A stretch of DNA of 64,000 nt from DYJE01 sp964637565 (GTDB taxonomy: Bacteria; Desulfobacterota; Desulfobacteria; Desulfobacterales; Desulfolunaceae). Of this stretch, positions 16,963 to 25,738 are shown in pieces; the stretch's first letter is position 1; the number at the start of each line of letters is the position of its first letter. The translations under genes and the position numbers were made by a program. The notes under the pieces were generated by a model, which had not been told where the DNA came from, searched no databases, and saw only the letters and a program-made list of their open reading frames with translations. Location of the stretch: NCBI GenBank assembly GCA_964637565.1, contig CAZWTY010000003.1:1-64000 (forward strand), written 5' to 3'.

Positions 16963-18369
16963 TCAGGACACAATTTGGCAACGACCTCTTTTCGTTTTTC
17001 TTGTTATCCGGTGAAAACGGGACAGCATCATCACCGCCGAGGCGCCGAGGCCCATGAGAAGCCCAATCCACACCCCGATAACACCCAGTCCCAACCGTAT
17101 CCCCAGGACATAGCCCACAGGAAGACCCACAATCCAGTATGCCGCAAACGTGATGAACGTTGGGATCTTCACATCCATGGCGCCCCGGAGCATTCCGGCG
17201 CTCACCGCCTGGATTCCGTCCGGGAACTGGAATATACCGGCGACGACAAGAATATGCGAGGCGATCATCACCACATCGTTCTCATCAATGTACAGCCCCG
17301 GAAGGAAGCTCCGGAAACAGATGAACACCATGGCGAAAAAACCCATGAACAGGCAGATCAGGGCGATGGCTGAAAATCCGGCCGTTCGCGCACCCCGGAT
17401 GTCTCTTCCACCCAGGGCCGTTCCCACCCGGATCGTGGCCGCGGCGGAAATCCCCAGGGAAAACATGTAGGAAATGGAGGACAGGTTGAGGGCGATCTGG
17501 TGGGCCGCCAGCTCCCGTGTTCCAATCCAGCCGATCAGCACCGAAGCGCCGGCAAAGGAACTCACCTCGAACACGTACTGAAGTCCTGTGGGAACACCAA
17601 GCCCCATCAGCTTTTTCATCATGGGGATGTGGATATGAAATCCCCTGGAAAATGGGGCGAATGTCCTGAGAAATGGACTTCGGGCCACCACAGCCACCAT
17701 GGCTGCGGCCATGAAAATCCTTGAAAACAGTGTCCCGACCCCGGCTCCGGCAAGCCCCATGGCCGGTGCCCCCAGATTCCCGAATATGAACACCCAGTTG
17801 GTGAACACGTTCACCAGGTTGGCCAGGAGGGTGATCACCATGGCTGAGGTGGTCACCCTGAGGCCTTCGGCAAACTGTTTGAAGGCCTGGAACACCATCA
17901 TGGGGAAAATGGAAAACCCCAGAATGGTCATGTAAATCCGGGACGAGGCCACCACCTCCTCGGGCTGGTCCAGGTGTTCCAGGGTCTCCACAAGTCCCAA
18001 AGTGATCAGGAAAAGCGCCGCTCCGGAAAGAAGACAGACCAGAAGCCCCTGGCGGAGCACAAGGCCGCACTCCGCCTTCTGTCCCGCTCCTCGGGCCTGG
18101 GCCACCAAGGGCGTGATGGCCACGGATACCCCGATGCCCATGACCAGGACGAGGAAAAAAAGGACGTTGGACAGCCCGGCGGCGGCGAGGCTGACAGCCC
18201 CGATCCGGCCCACCATCACATTGTCCGTCACGGCCATCAGCATATGGCCGAGATGGCCGATGATGATGGGGATGGAAAGCTTGAACGTTTCCCGGACCTG
18301 GCGGGAAAACGTTACGGAACCCCCGTTTCCCTGGCCAGCTCCACCTGTTTGTCGTTCATCTGAAATCAT
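16963..18369 (-). CDS. MATE-family efflux transporter
   Basis: A 468-residue inner-membrane transporter with about 12 hydrophobic segments and the internal two-fold similarity of MATE proteins (NorM/DinF type); the N half opens with TFKLSIPIIIGHLGHML and MVGRIGAVSLAAAGL. These exporters use Na+ or H+ gradients to expel cationic drugs or metabolites. A long upstream extension lies inside mqnA; I chose ATG 18369 because it overlaps the mqnA stop as ATGA and starts the family homology. It is the last gene of the menaquinone operon, an unexpected partner; export of a pathway intermediate or of quinone-like toxins is speculative. Confidence 0.92.
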   Translation of the reverse strand: MISDERQTGGAGQGNGGSVTFSRQVRETFKLSIPIIIGHLGHMLMAVTDNVMVGRIGAVSLAAAGLSNVLFFLVLVMGIGVSVAITPLVAQARGAGQKAECGLVLRQGLLVCLLSGAALFLITLGLVETLEHLDQPEEVVASSRIYMTILGFSIFPMMVFQAFKQFAEGLRVTTSAMVITLLANLVNVFTNWVFIFGNLGAPAMGLAGAGVGTLFSRIFMAAAMVAVVARSPFLRTFAPFSRGFHIHIPMMKKLMGLGVPTGLQYVFEVSSFAGASVLIGWIGTRELAAHQIALNLSSISYMFSLGISAAATIRVGTALGGRDIRGARTAGFSAIALICLFMGFFAMVFICFRSFLPGLYIDENDVVMIASHILVVAGIFQFPDGIQAVSAGMLRGAMDVKIPTFITFAAYWIVGLPVGYVLGIRLGLGVIGVWIGLLMGLGASAVMMLSRFHRITRKTKRGRCQIVS

Positions 18370-19196
18370 GCGTACTCGATTCTGACCTTTGAAGAAATGA
18401 TCTTCTGCTCGTACAGGCCCTGGAAGTACGTTTCCAGTCCTTTGTGAAACAAGGGGCCGAGATCGCAGAACAGGTGATCGAAATACGTCCGGCACAGATC
18501 CTGTGTCAGGCCGGTTTTCAGGCTGGCGTTCATCACGATGTCGTCTTTGTGGGACTCTCCGAGTTTTTTCGAATCCCGGAACAGGGATTTGATCCGGTCC
18601 AGCGTCTCTGGATGACGGGCCGCGAAATCCCGGCGCACAGCCCAGACCGCGAAAACAAAGGGAAGGCCCGTCATGGTTTTCCACATGTCTCCCAGATCGT
18701 AGACGTGGTTGAAGTGAGCGGGCCAGTTCTGGGTAAGGGCCGCGTCTCCGATGACCAGCACCGCGTCGGCCTTTTCGGCCAGACGGGCCGAATCGGTGAT
18801 TTTTCCTGTCTCGATATGGGGTGAAACGTTCCGAATGGCGAAAAAGTAACGGGAGAGGGCCGCGGCGGTGGCCGACTCTTCGGTGAAAAACACAGGTTTT
18901 CCGTGGAGATCTTCAAGGGGGCAGCGGCTGACCAGAAGCACGCTCATCACCTTTCCAAAACTGGAGATGGACAAATCGGGCATGATTTTCCATTGTTCGT
19001 GGTTCTTGGCGTAGGCGGCGGCGGACACCGGGCTCAGGACGATGTCCCCCCTCTCCAGCATGCCGTTCAGCACCGCCGGAGGTTCGGTGACCATGGTGAG
19101 CCAGGAGGGTTTCATGGTTCTGTCGAGGCCGTAGTAGACCGGGGCCACGTTGATGTAACTGATGCGGCCTATTCTGACCTCTTGGTGTGTTTCCAT
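18366..19196 (-). CDS. mqnA: Chorismate dehydratase (menaquinone futalosine pathway)
   Basis: A 276-residue MqnA. The family dehydrates chorismate to 3-[(1-carboxyvinyl)oxy]benzoate, the first committed step of the futalosine route to menaquinone. Recognisable are RIGRISYINVAPVYYGL at the N-terminus, LSPVSAAAYAKN, and the periplasmic-binding-protein-like fold with TGLPFVFAVWAVRR. AAGGGGGGAAAGAC precedes the ATG. It sits between the deaminase gene (12-bp gap) and the MATE gene (4-bp overlap). The neighbouring radical SAM genes of the same pathway make the assignment firm. Confidence 0.94.
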   Translation of the reverse strand: METHQEVRIGRISYINVAPVYYGLDRTMKPSWLTMVTEPPAVLNGMLERGDIVLSPVSAAAYAKNHEQWKIMPDLSISSFGKVMSVLLVSRCPLEDLHGKPVFFTEESATAAALSRYFFAIRNVSPHIETGKITDSARLAEKADAVLVIGDAALTQNWPAHFNHVYDLGDMWKTMTGLPFVFAVWAVRRDFAARHPETLDRIKSLFRDSKKLGESHKDDIVMNASLKTGLTQDLCRTYFDHLFCDLGPLFHKGLETYFQGLYEQKIISSKVRIEYA

Positions 19197-19208
19197 GTCT
19201 TTCCCCCC

Positions 19209-20378
19209 TTACGACAGCAGTTTTTCAAGCAGTGTTTTTTCAGAGTACGCCCTCACGGGCGCGTAAACCATGGCGGCGCGTTTTCCCGGCCTGAGCGATC
19301 CAAACGCGTGACCGAGTCCCAAAGCCTCGGCCCCGTTTAATGTGGCCATGCGAAAAATCTCTTTCAAGGCCACAGCCGGAAACGCCCGGGCCAGAAAGCG
19401 CATTTCATCGACCATGCCAAGAGACTCGGTGCTGGCCAGACTGTCCGTTCCAAGACAGAGACGGACCTGTTCCCGGACCAGGGTGTCCACGTCGGGCAGG
19501 GTGTTGTGAAGGTTCCGGTTGCTCCGCAGGCAGAGACAGACCCAGGCTCCCCGCTGTTTCATGATCCCGATGTCTTTTTTACCGGCATGGATCAGGTGGA
19601 CGGCCAGGGTGCCGCTGCCCAGCAGTCCCAGGCTGTCCAGGTAGGCCACGGGGCTTTCAAATGGAAGCCCCCAGTCGCTGTAATCCACGCCTCTTTCTCC
19701 CAGAAAATCAGCCCAGGCACCTTTTCCCGTGGTGATAAACTCAAACTCGTCAACCGATTCGGCCAGATGGATGGACAGGGGCCGACCCAGGTCTGTGCAG
19801 CTTTTTTTCAGGAACGTCAAAAGGCCGGGCGAGGCGGTATGGGGCGCGTGCCCCGCAAAAGACCTGACAAAACGACCGGAATCCGGGTTATGCGTTAAAT
19901 CGGGCAGATCGTTTCCCAGATACTCCCTGAAAAGGATACCGGAAAGGGCTGAATTCCTGACATGGGGCGACACGATGCCAAGGGTCGACACATCCCCCAC
20001 CACCAGGGTTCCGCCGTAAAGCAGTTCATCCAGCCCCTGTCCGATGCTCCGGACCAGACCGTCAAAACCCAGGCTTTCCCTGTGTTTCAGAAGGTCTCTC
20101 ACCCAGTCAGAAAAACGCCCGCCAAAAGCCAGTTGCCCTTTGAGGGCGGAGAGTTCCAGATGGGTGTGGGCGTTGACAAAAGCGGGCATCAAAAGCCCTT
20201 CGCCGTGGTCAACCACCCTGTCGTGGCATGAAGAATGAAAAGACCCCGTTTCCCGGATCACGCCGTTTTCAACCCGGACAAAGCCGTTTTGGATGACCGT
20301 GTCACCATCGGCCAGCACCCAGCCGGCCCGGTGAACGATCTTGGCCTCACGCTCCTCCAGTATGGGTTCGAGGTTCAC
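19209..20378 (-). CDS. mqnX: Aminodeoxyfutalosine deaminase-like amidohydrolase
   Basis: A 389-residue amidohydrolase-superfamily enzyme. Metal ligands are visible as AFVNAHTHLELSAL, SIHLAES, VHLIHAG and LGTDSLAS, the set used by Zn/Fe deaminases of the TrzN/SAH-deaminase type. Its place between mqnC and mqnA indicates deamination of 6-amino-6-deoxyfutalosine to futalosine. The start is a GTG 5 bp after the mqnC stop, with GGGAG upstream. If instead another gene supplies this step, the enzyme could act on a related aminated nucleoside; mqnB, normally needed after deamination, is not in the window. Confidence 0.82.
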   Translation of the reverse strand: MNLEPILEEREAKIVHRAGWVLADGDTVIQNGFVRVENGVIRETGSFHSSCHDRVVDHGEGLLMPAFVNAHTHLELSALKGQLAFGGRFSDWVRDLLKHRESLGFDGLVRSIGQGLDELLYGGTLVVGDVSTLGIVSPHVRNSALSGILFREYLGNDLPDLTHNPDSGRFVRSFAGHAPHTASPGLLTFLKKSCTDLGRPLSIHLAESVDEFEFITTGKGAWADFLGERGVDYSDWGLPFESPVAYLDSLGLLGSGTLAVHLIHAGKKDIGIMKQRGAWVCLCLRSNRNLHNTLPDVDTLVREQVRLCLGTDSLASTESLGMVDEMRFLARAFPAVALKEIFRMATLNGAEALGLGHAFGSLRPGKRAAMVYAPVRAYSEKTLLEKLLS

Positions 20379-20383
20379 GACTG

Positions 20384-21445
20384 TCAGAACTCCCGGATGG
20401 TATGGTAGAAACAGTCACGCTGGACCGGGATGTATCCTGCCGTCCGGATCAGCCGGATCAGTTCGTCCATGGGCAGCATGAAATCCACGCCGGCCGCCGC
20501 CACCACGTTTTCCTCGATCATGGTGCTTCCCATGTCGTTGGCCCCGAAAAACAGGGCGGTCTGGGCGATCTTGTCAGCCTGGGTCACCCAGGAAGCCTGG
20601 ACGTTGTCCACATTGTCCAGATAGATCCGTGAAAGGGCCAGGACCCTCAGGTACTCCGCACCGGTTTTCGGCACCACGTCGATGTCCGTGTTTCCCGGCT
20701 GAAAAGTCCAGGGGATGAAGGCGGTAAAGCCGCCCGTCCTGTCCTGAAGACCGCGTATCCTGTCCAGATGCTCGACGATGTGTTCCGGTTTCTCGAGATG
20801 GCCGAACATCATGGTGGCCGTGGTGCGTAGGCCCAGACCATGGGCCGTTTCCATCACGTCGAGCCACTGTCCGGCCGTGCATTTCCGGGGGGATACGGCA
20901 TGCCTCACCTCGTCCACGAGGATTTCGGCCCCGCCGCCCGGAATCGACCCCAGACCCGCCTCCATGAACGTCCGAATCACCTCTTTGATCGAAAGGCCGT
21001 TTTTGTCGGCGATATAATGGATTTCCGTCGGGGAAAAGCCGTGGATGTGAATGGGGAAACGGTCTTTGATATAGCGCAGGAGATCCAGGTAGAAATCGAC
21101 ATTCAGGTCAGGATTCATGCCGCCCTGGAGCAAGATCTGGGTTCCCCCCAGGGCCAGGGTTTCCTCGATCTTCTTCGTCAGGCTGTCACGGGTGATCACA
21201 TAGCCATCGCCTTTGCCGGCTTTTTTGTGAAAGGCGCAGAAGCGGCATTCGGACACACAGACATCGGTGTAGTTGATGTTCCGGTCGACCACGAAGGTCA
21301 CCCGGTTTTCCGGATGTTTAAGGCGGCGTATGCCGTCCGCCAGCTGGGCCAGGACGAGAAAATCGCCGTTGGCGTAAAGATCCAGGGCTTCGTCCCTGGT
21401 CAGCCGTATCCCCTGCACCACTTTGCTGTAGATGGTCTCGATCAT
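20384..21445 (-). CDS. mqnC: Cyclic dehypoxanthinyl futalosine synthase, radical SAM
   Basis: A 353-residue radical SAM enzyme with the CX3CX2C cluster at Cys63, Cys67 and Cys70 (CVSECRFC), preceded by the family segment DRNINYTDVC. It cyclises dehypoxanthine futalosine, forming the second ring of the menaquinone head group. HIHGFSPTEIHYIADKNGLS and the GSIPGGGAEILVDEVR motif mark the MqnC/CofH-like group. Its start overlaps the mqnE stop as ATGA. The close similarity to MqnE is normal for this pathway and shows as parallel motifs such as PGGGAE in both. Confidence 0.95.
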   Translation of the reverse strand: MIETIYSKVVQGIRLTRDEALDLYANGDFLVLAQLADGIRRLKHPENRVTFVVDRNINYTDVCVSECRFCAFHKKAGKGDGYVITRDSLTKKIEETLALGGTQILLQGGMNPDLNVDFYLDLLRYIKDRFPIHIHGFSPTEIHYIADKNGLSIKEVIRTFMEAGLGSIPGGGAEILVDEVRHAVSPRKCTAGQWLDVMETAHGLGLRTTATMMFGHLEKPEHIVEHLDRIRGLQDRTGGFTAFIPWTFQPGNTDIDVVPKTGAEYLRVLALSRIYLDNVDNVQASWVTQADKIAQTALFFGANDMGSTMIEENVVAAAGVDFMLPMDELIRLIRTAGYIPVQRDCFYHTIREF

Positions 21446-22539
21446 GCGGCACCTCCCACCTCGTTGTAGAACGAATCCCGTTCCACAGGAACAAGCCCCG
21501 CCGAGCGGATCATATGTTCCATGCTGTTTCTGGACAGCCCTTTGGCGGATTTCGCCCCGGCCGTGTGGGTGATCCTCTCCTCGATGATGGTGCCGTCCAG
21601 GTCGTCGGCCCCGAAGAACAGGGCGGTCTGGGCCAGTTTCTCACCGATCATCACCCAGTAGGCTTTGATGTGGGGGATGTTGTCCAGGAGAAGCCGTGCG
21701 ATGGCGATGGTTTTCAGGTCATCCATGGCCGTGGTCTGAGGCAGATCCGAAAGTTTCGTGTTCTTTGAATGGAAGGCCAGGGGGATGAACGCCGAAAAAC
21801 CCGAGGTTTTGTCCTGGAGATCCCGAAGGGTGATAAGGTGGTTCACCCGTTCCTCCAGGGTCTCGATGTGGCCGTAAAGCATGGTGGCGTTCGTTTTGAG
21901 GCCGGACCGGTGAACCGCCTCCGTGACTTCCAGCCAGCGGTCTTTTCCGATCTTCTTGGGAAACAGGGTGTCGTGAATCCGGTCGCTCATCACCTCGGCG
22001 CCCCCGCCGGGCATCATCATCAGGCCGGCGGCTTTAAGGCGATCCACGGTTTCGGCAAGGGTACCGCCCGAAAGGTTGGTCAGGTAGTCGATCTCAACGG
22101 CGGTAAAGGCTTTGATGGCCGCGTCGGGACGCGTTTCACGGATCATCTTCAGCATGTCCGTGAAATAATCGAAGGTCAGGTTGCGGTTCAGTCCGCCCAC
22201 GATGTGCAGCTCTTTTACCGGCTCGTCGATGCGGTCGAGAATCCTCTTCCTGATCTCCTCGATGGACCAGGTGTAGGCCTTGTCGCTCCCCTCTTCCTCG
22301 GCGTAGGCGCAGAACGAACACATGTTGGTGCAGACGTTGGTGTAGTTGATGTGCTGGTTGTACACATAATACGCCTTGTTCCCGTATTTTTCCCGGCGAA
22401 CACGGTCGGCCATGCGTCCTACGGCGACGAGATCGTGGCTGGTGTACAACGCGAGTCCGTCATCAAAATCCAGACGTTCTCCCGAAAGAAATTTTTCCAG
22501 AACTGGCTTGAGATTGTTGTCCCTGACAATAATATCCAT
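21442..22539 (-). CDS. mqnE: Aminofutalosine synthase, radical SAM
   Basis: A 365-residue radical SAM enzyme with the cluster at Cys70, Cys74 and Cys77 (CTNMCSFC). It joins the MqnA product with SAM to give 6-amino-6-deoxyfutalosine. Supporting segments are YNQHINYTNVC before the cluster, KELHIVGGLN and MMMPGGGAEVMSDR. A further 41 codons upstream were discarded because they have no homology-like content, and ATG 22539 starts the family pattern. It is the first gene of the mqn operon; the promoter must lie in 22540-22775, where I see an AT-rich stretch but no clear -35/-10 pair. Confidence 0.94.
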   Translation of the reverse strand: MDIIVRDNNLKPVLEKFLSGERLDFDDGLALYTSHDLVAVGRMADRVRREKYGNKAYYVYNQHINYTNVCTNMCSFCAYAEEEGSDKAYTWSIEEIRKRILDRIDEPVKELHIVGGLNRNLTFDYFTDMLKMIRETRPDAAIKAFTAVEIDYLTNLSGGTLAETVDRLKAAGLMMMPGGGAEVMSDRIHDTLFPKKIGKDRWLEVTEAVHRSGLKTNATMLYGHIETLEERVNHLITLRDLQDKTSGFSAFIPLAFHSKNTKLSDLPQTTAMDDLKTIAIARLLLDNIPHIKAYWVMIGEKLAQTALFFGADDLDGTIIEERITHTAGAKSAKGLSRNSMEHMIRSAGLVPVERDSFYNEVGGAA

Positions 22540-22775
22540 GGTTATCCATCCGGTTTTTATGCCCTTGTTTTCCAGCGGCCATCCGGCCCAACGGCCAGGT
22601 GACCACCCGGTCATGTATAGGCTTTCAGGGCGATTGAAGGCAAGAAATTTATGGTTTTTCACGAAAAAAAAACGTAGGATACCGGGCTATCGGTATTAAT
22701 TTACTTCGTAAGCATACATACGTTAACCGTGCTTGATGAAAAAACCGCTGAAAAATATTCGGTTCTTCCCGAAAT

Positions 22776-23025
22776 TGTCATTCCGGGCGGCCTTGGTTTC
22801 TTCAGAGAGTCCTGTTTTACCGGACATCTCCGACCTGTGCGGTGTCTGGTTATAGAAGCCGACCCGGAATCCATGATCGAGATGGAAAGGACGCATGAAT
22901 TTTCGGGAACAGATGCACATGCAGGCGTGGATTCCGGTTCGGCTTCGGAATTCGAGCCTATGGTTTTTGCCGAGTTCGAAGATGGTTCAAACGATCCGCC
23001 ATGTTGGAGACCGCCCGGAATGACA
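22776..23025. repeat. Dispersed nested inverted-repeat element, copy B
   Basis: A 250-bp copy of the same family. The ends are TGTCATTCCGGGCGG (from 22776) and CCGCCCGGAATGACA (to 23025); the inner pair is GCCGACCCGGAATCCA (22858-22873) and TGGATTCCGGTTCGGC (22928-22943, one mismatch). The interior matches copy A reversed and copies C and D directly. It occupies the 22540-23095 gap between divergent mqnE and the thioesterase gene; small frames inside it are repeat sequence, not genes. Confidence 0.85.
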
Positions 23026-23095
23026 GGGTTGGGAACTGTTGGGCAAAGTTACAAAGTCAAATTAATAAGGATTGAATTATCAAAAGGATAAAACC

Positions 23096-23488
23096 ATGAC
23101 CCTATCCATCCTCACACACCAGAAAATTGACCAGAGTCTCTGTGGACATCCCGTTGTTGTTGAAGAAAACCGCTGCGTCGTCGAGCTGAAAACCCTGGAT
23201 TGCATGGCGGCCGATGATTCGGGCCTGGTTCACGGTGGATTTGTCTTCGGCCTTGCGGATTACGCGGCCATGCTGGCGGTAAACCACCCCAACGTGGTTC
23301 TCGGAGGGGCTCAGATGAAATTCCTGAAGCCGTCAAAAGCGGGTGATATGCTCGTGGCCGAGGCCCGGGTGACGTCCAGCGAAGGTAAAAAAAGAAGCGT
23401 GTCGGTCCAGGTAAAAAAAGACGGGGAAACCGTGTTCGAAGGCGAACTGGCCTGCTTCGTCCCCCCGAAACACGTCATGGAACCGTGA
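23096..23488 (+). CDS. Hotdog-fold thioesterase (PaaI-like)
   Basis: A 130-residue single hotdog-domain protein. The key segment LVHGGFVFGLADYAAMLAVNH carries the HGG motif and the acidic residue on the long helix expected of acyl-CoA thioesterases of the PaaI/4HBT group, followed by MKFLKPSKAGDMLVAEARV. The likely reaction is hydrolysis of an acyl- or aryl-CoA; the substrate is unknown. AAAAGGA about 8 nt upstream supports ATG 23096 over an in-frame start eight codons earlier. It converges with the zinc-ribbon gene, 7 bp apart, and has no obvious partner. Confidence 0.86.
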   Translation: MTLSILTHQKIDQSLCGHPVVVEENRCVVELKTLDCMAADDSGLVHGGFVFGLADYAAMLAVNHPNVVLGGAQMKFLKPSKAGDMLVAEARVTSSEGKKRSVSVQVKKDGETVFEGELACFVPPKHVMEP

Positions 23489-23495
23489 CGGTGGA

Positions 23496-24998
23496 TTAAC
23501 GCCGCCTTCTGACCAGCACCTTCTTTTTAGGTGGTTCGGCTCCGGGCGCTGGAGACGGGGGCGGAGATGCCGGATTAACGGAAGGCGCCACCGGGTTCAT
23601 GGCCGGATTGGACAGATCGGCCTGGACATAGGAACAGGTGGCCAGGGGGCATTTCAGCCCGTAACTTCCATCCTGCTTGCGGAATTCCAGCAGGTAGGCA
23701 TTCCCGCACTGGGGGCAGCGGTAAGGATGGGGCCTGTCCCAGCTGATGAACTTGCACATTTTGTTGTCACAGCGATAATAATCCCGGTTGCTTTCAGTGG
23801 TTTCCTTCACGATTTTTCCCTGCTGGCACAAGGGGCAGACCGTGGCCTGCTGCTGTTCGAAGGCGGCGATCTGCTCTTCAATGCTCAGCTCCCGCTCGCG
23901 GCTTTCGCGTGCGAGACGTTCCTCTTCCTGGCGCAGGCGTTCCTGTTCCCGGGCAACCCGCAGGGCCTCCTCTTGTTCCTGTCTCAGCCGCTCGGATTCT
24001 TCTTGCTCAACCCTCTCCCGTTCAGCGCGTTCACGCTCCGCCTGTTCCCGTTCGGCCTGAAGACGCGCTTCCATCTCCCTTTTTTCCGTTTCAAGCCGCT
24101 CGCGTTCAAGGCGCTCCCGCTCCGCCTGTTCACGGGCCAGGCGCTCCAACTCCTGGCGTTTCCGCTCAAGTTCAAGCCTTTCCCTTTCAAGCCTTTCCGC
24201 CTCCAGGCGTTCTTTTTCCAGCCTTTCCCGCTCACGGGCCTCTTTGATTTTCTGCGGGGAAATTTCCTTGATCCGGATTTCATCAGCCCCGATGGCCCTT
24301 TTGGTGACGACCATGGGGTCCTTTTCACGAAGGATGCTGGCGCGAAGTCTCGACAGTTTTTCGCTGTTGATCGTCTTGAGTTTTTCAGAGGCTTTTTTGA
24401 ATTCCTCCCGTTCAATGGCCCGCTTGATCCGCTCCTGGGCCCTTTGGGATTCCGTTCGTTTTTCCGTTCGGAGATGGACAAAGGTCAGAGGCTTGCCACG
24501 GGAAACCAGAGCCTTGTCGAACTGTTCCAGGCCGTCATCGCACTCTTTGCGTCCAGACAGGATTTCCTCAAGGGTTTGAAGGATATAGGCGACAAGGTTC
24601 ATCCCCGGCATCCCGGGGAACATCCGGTTGATATGGCTGACCATTTCCATGGCTTCGAGCCGTGTGTGATAACCGCCCTCGGCGTTGATCTCCACAAATC
24701 CCTGGTCGATGATGTTCTGAAGTTTCGACATCAGCGGTTCATCAACCTCGAAACCCATCTCAGCCAGGTCATTGAGAAACGTGTTCTTGTCATACCTGCG
24801 CTTGTCGGCGTTTTCTTCCTCAATTTCGTTTTCACGTTCAGCCAGAAGGTGGAGAGACGCAACGGTGACCATATCCAGAGGCAGGGTATGTCCGAGTACA
24901 TCGATCTGATCGAGTTTTCTGAAATTTTTTTCAAGGATCATGTCAAGCTGCTCTTTGACATAGACGCTGTCAAAAGCCGACACATGGGGGTTTTCCAT
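23496..24998 (-). CDS. Charged single-helix protein with two topoisomerase-type zinc ribbons
   Basis: A 500-residue protein of unknown function. Residues 1-270 are a helical globular part with no recognised domain. Residues about 270-375 are almost only Glu/Arg/Leu/Ala in an ER-rich pattern typical of a stable single alpha-helix or long coiled coil. Two zinc ribbons follow with identical Cx2C-x18-Cx4C spacing (Cys388/391/410/415 and Cys428/431/450/455), like the C-terminal fingers of topoisomerase I. The tail is Pro-rich and ends in KKKVLVRRRR. AAAGGA precedes ATG 24998. It is the last gene of a likely three-gene unit after the ParA-like ATPase. A nucleic-acid-binding scaffold is inference. 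Confidence 0.82.
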   Translation of the reverse strand: MENPHVSAFDSVYVKEQLDMILEKNFRKLDQIDVLGHTLPLDMVTVASLHLLAERENEIEEENADKRRYDKNTFLNDLAEMGFEVDEPLMSKLQNIIDQGFVEINAEGGYHTRLEAMEMVSHINRMFPGMPGMNLVAYILQTLEEILSGRKECDDGLEQFDKALVSRGKPLTFVHLRTEKRTESQRAQERIKRAIEREEFKKASEKLKTINSEKLSRLRASILREKDPMVVTKRAIGADEIRIKEISPQKIKEARERERLEKERLEAERLERERLELERKRQELERLAREQAERERLERERLETEKREMEARLQAEREQAERERAERERVEQEESERLRQEQEEALRVAREQERLRQEEERLARESRERELSIEEQIAAFEQQQATVCPLCQQGKIVKETTESNRDYYRCDNKMCKFISWDRPHPYRCPQCGNAYLLEFRKQDGSYGLKCPLATCSYVQADLSNPAMNPVAPSVNPASPPPSPAPGAEPPKKKVLVRRRR

Positions 24999-25267
24999 AG
25001 GTTGTCCTTTACAAGATGAAGATGCTGCGCCGCCTGAATGGGCCCGGTATGACGAAGTCACGGGCTGCTGACTCCCCGGCCCCTGTGGTCTTAACCAAAT
25101 ATCGACAGAAATGGCTGGATGTTCAGAAAAAAATGATTTTTTTTCGGGCCGGCCCGTTCAAGGCATAAAAAAACACAATGTTCATCAATGGTTATTACTA
25201 TAACACCTGATTTTTCCCGAATCAAGGACACAGGCGGAATCACGTCGTTTTGAAAGGCGAGGGGCCA

Positions 25268-25738
25268 TCAACCGTTGATTTCGTCAATCATGGACGCAAG
25301 GTGCAACGCCATTTCCTCTTTCTTTTTTTCATGTGCCCTGAGATCCCTGCCGCGGGGTTCGTGTTCAAGGCGTTCCTCATCGCCACTGGCCAACCCATCC
25401 ATATCGCCCGGGAATTCCTCACCCTCACCTGCGTCTCCCCCGCTTCCCGAAGCCCGAATGTCGACGCACTCCCCGTCTCGGCCAACCACCAGAGAAAGGG
25501 TGACGCGGACATCGAAGTCGAGCTTGTAGGCGATGGACGAGCCGTGAACGACCAGGTCTCCCCGTTTGTACTCCACGTCGTCATGGAGCTTCAATCTGTA
25601 CTTTTCCTTGAGAAGGGTTTCAATGGCCTGCCAGTCCAGCTCACCGATCAGGCTGTCGATAAAATCACTTTCCCCTTTTTTTATGGACTCCGAATCAGTA
25701 ATTTTCAATGGTTCATCCCTCTTTTTCACGCGGATCAA
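25268..25738 (-). CDS. Hypothetical acidic protein (156 aa) coupled to a ParA-like ATPase
   Basis: An unrecognised 156-residue protein. The N half (residues about 25-95) is a compact alpha/beta unit (ELDWQAIETLLKEKYRLKL, then strands GDLVVHGSSIAYKLDFDVRVTLSLVV). The C half is a low-complexity Gly/Asp/Glu linker followed by a charged helix ending in HLASMIDEING. The start is TTG at 25738, sharing TTGA with the stop of the ATPase gene once the assembly gap upstream is closed; a GTG three codons later is an alternative. The tight overlap argues for coupled translation and a joint role with the ATPase, perhaps as its adaptor. Function is unknown. Confidence 0.65.
   Translation of the reverse strand: MIRVKKRDEPLKITDSESIKKGESDFIDSLIGELDWQAIETLLKEKYRLKLHDDVEYKRGDLVVHGSSIAYKLDFDVRVTLSLVVGRDGECVDIRASGSGGDAGEGEEFPGDMDGLASGDEERLEHEPRGRDLRAHEKKKEEMALHLASMIDEING

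Noticed and set aside
22723..23091. Short frames on both strands inside repeat copy B, with a similar frame in copy A (7576-7897, sharing the peptide pattern CSRKFMR...HGFRVG)
   Set aside because: The shared peptides come from the inner inverted repeat. There is no ribosome site and no length conservation, so they are repeat sequence rather than genes.
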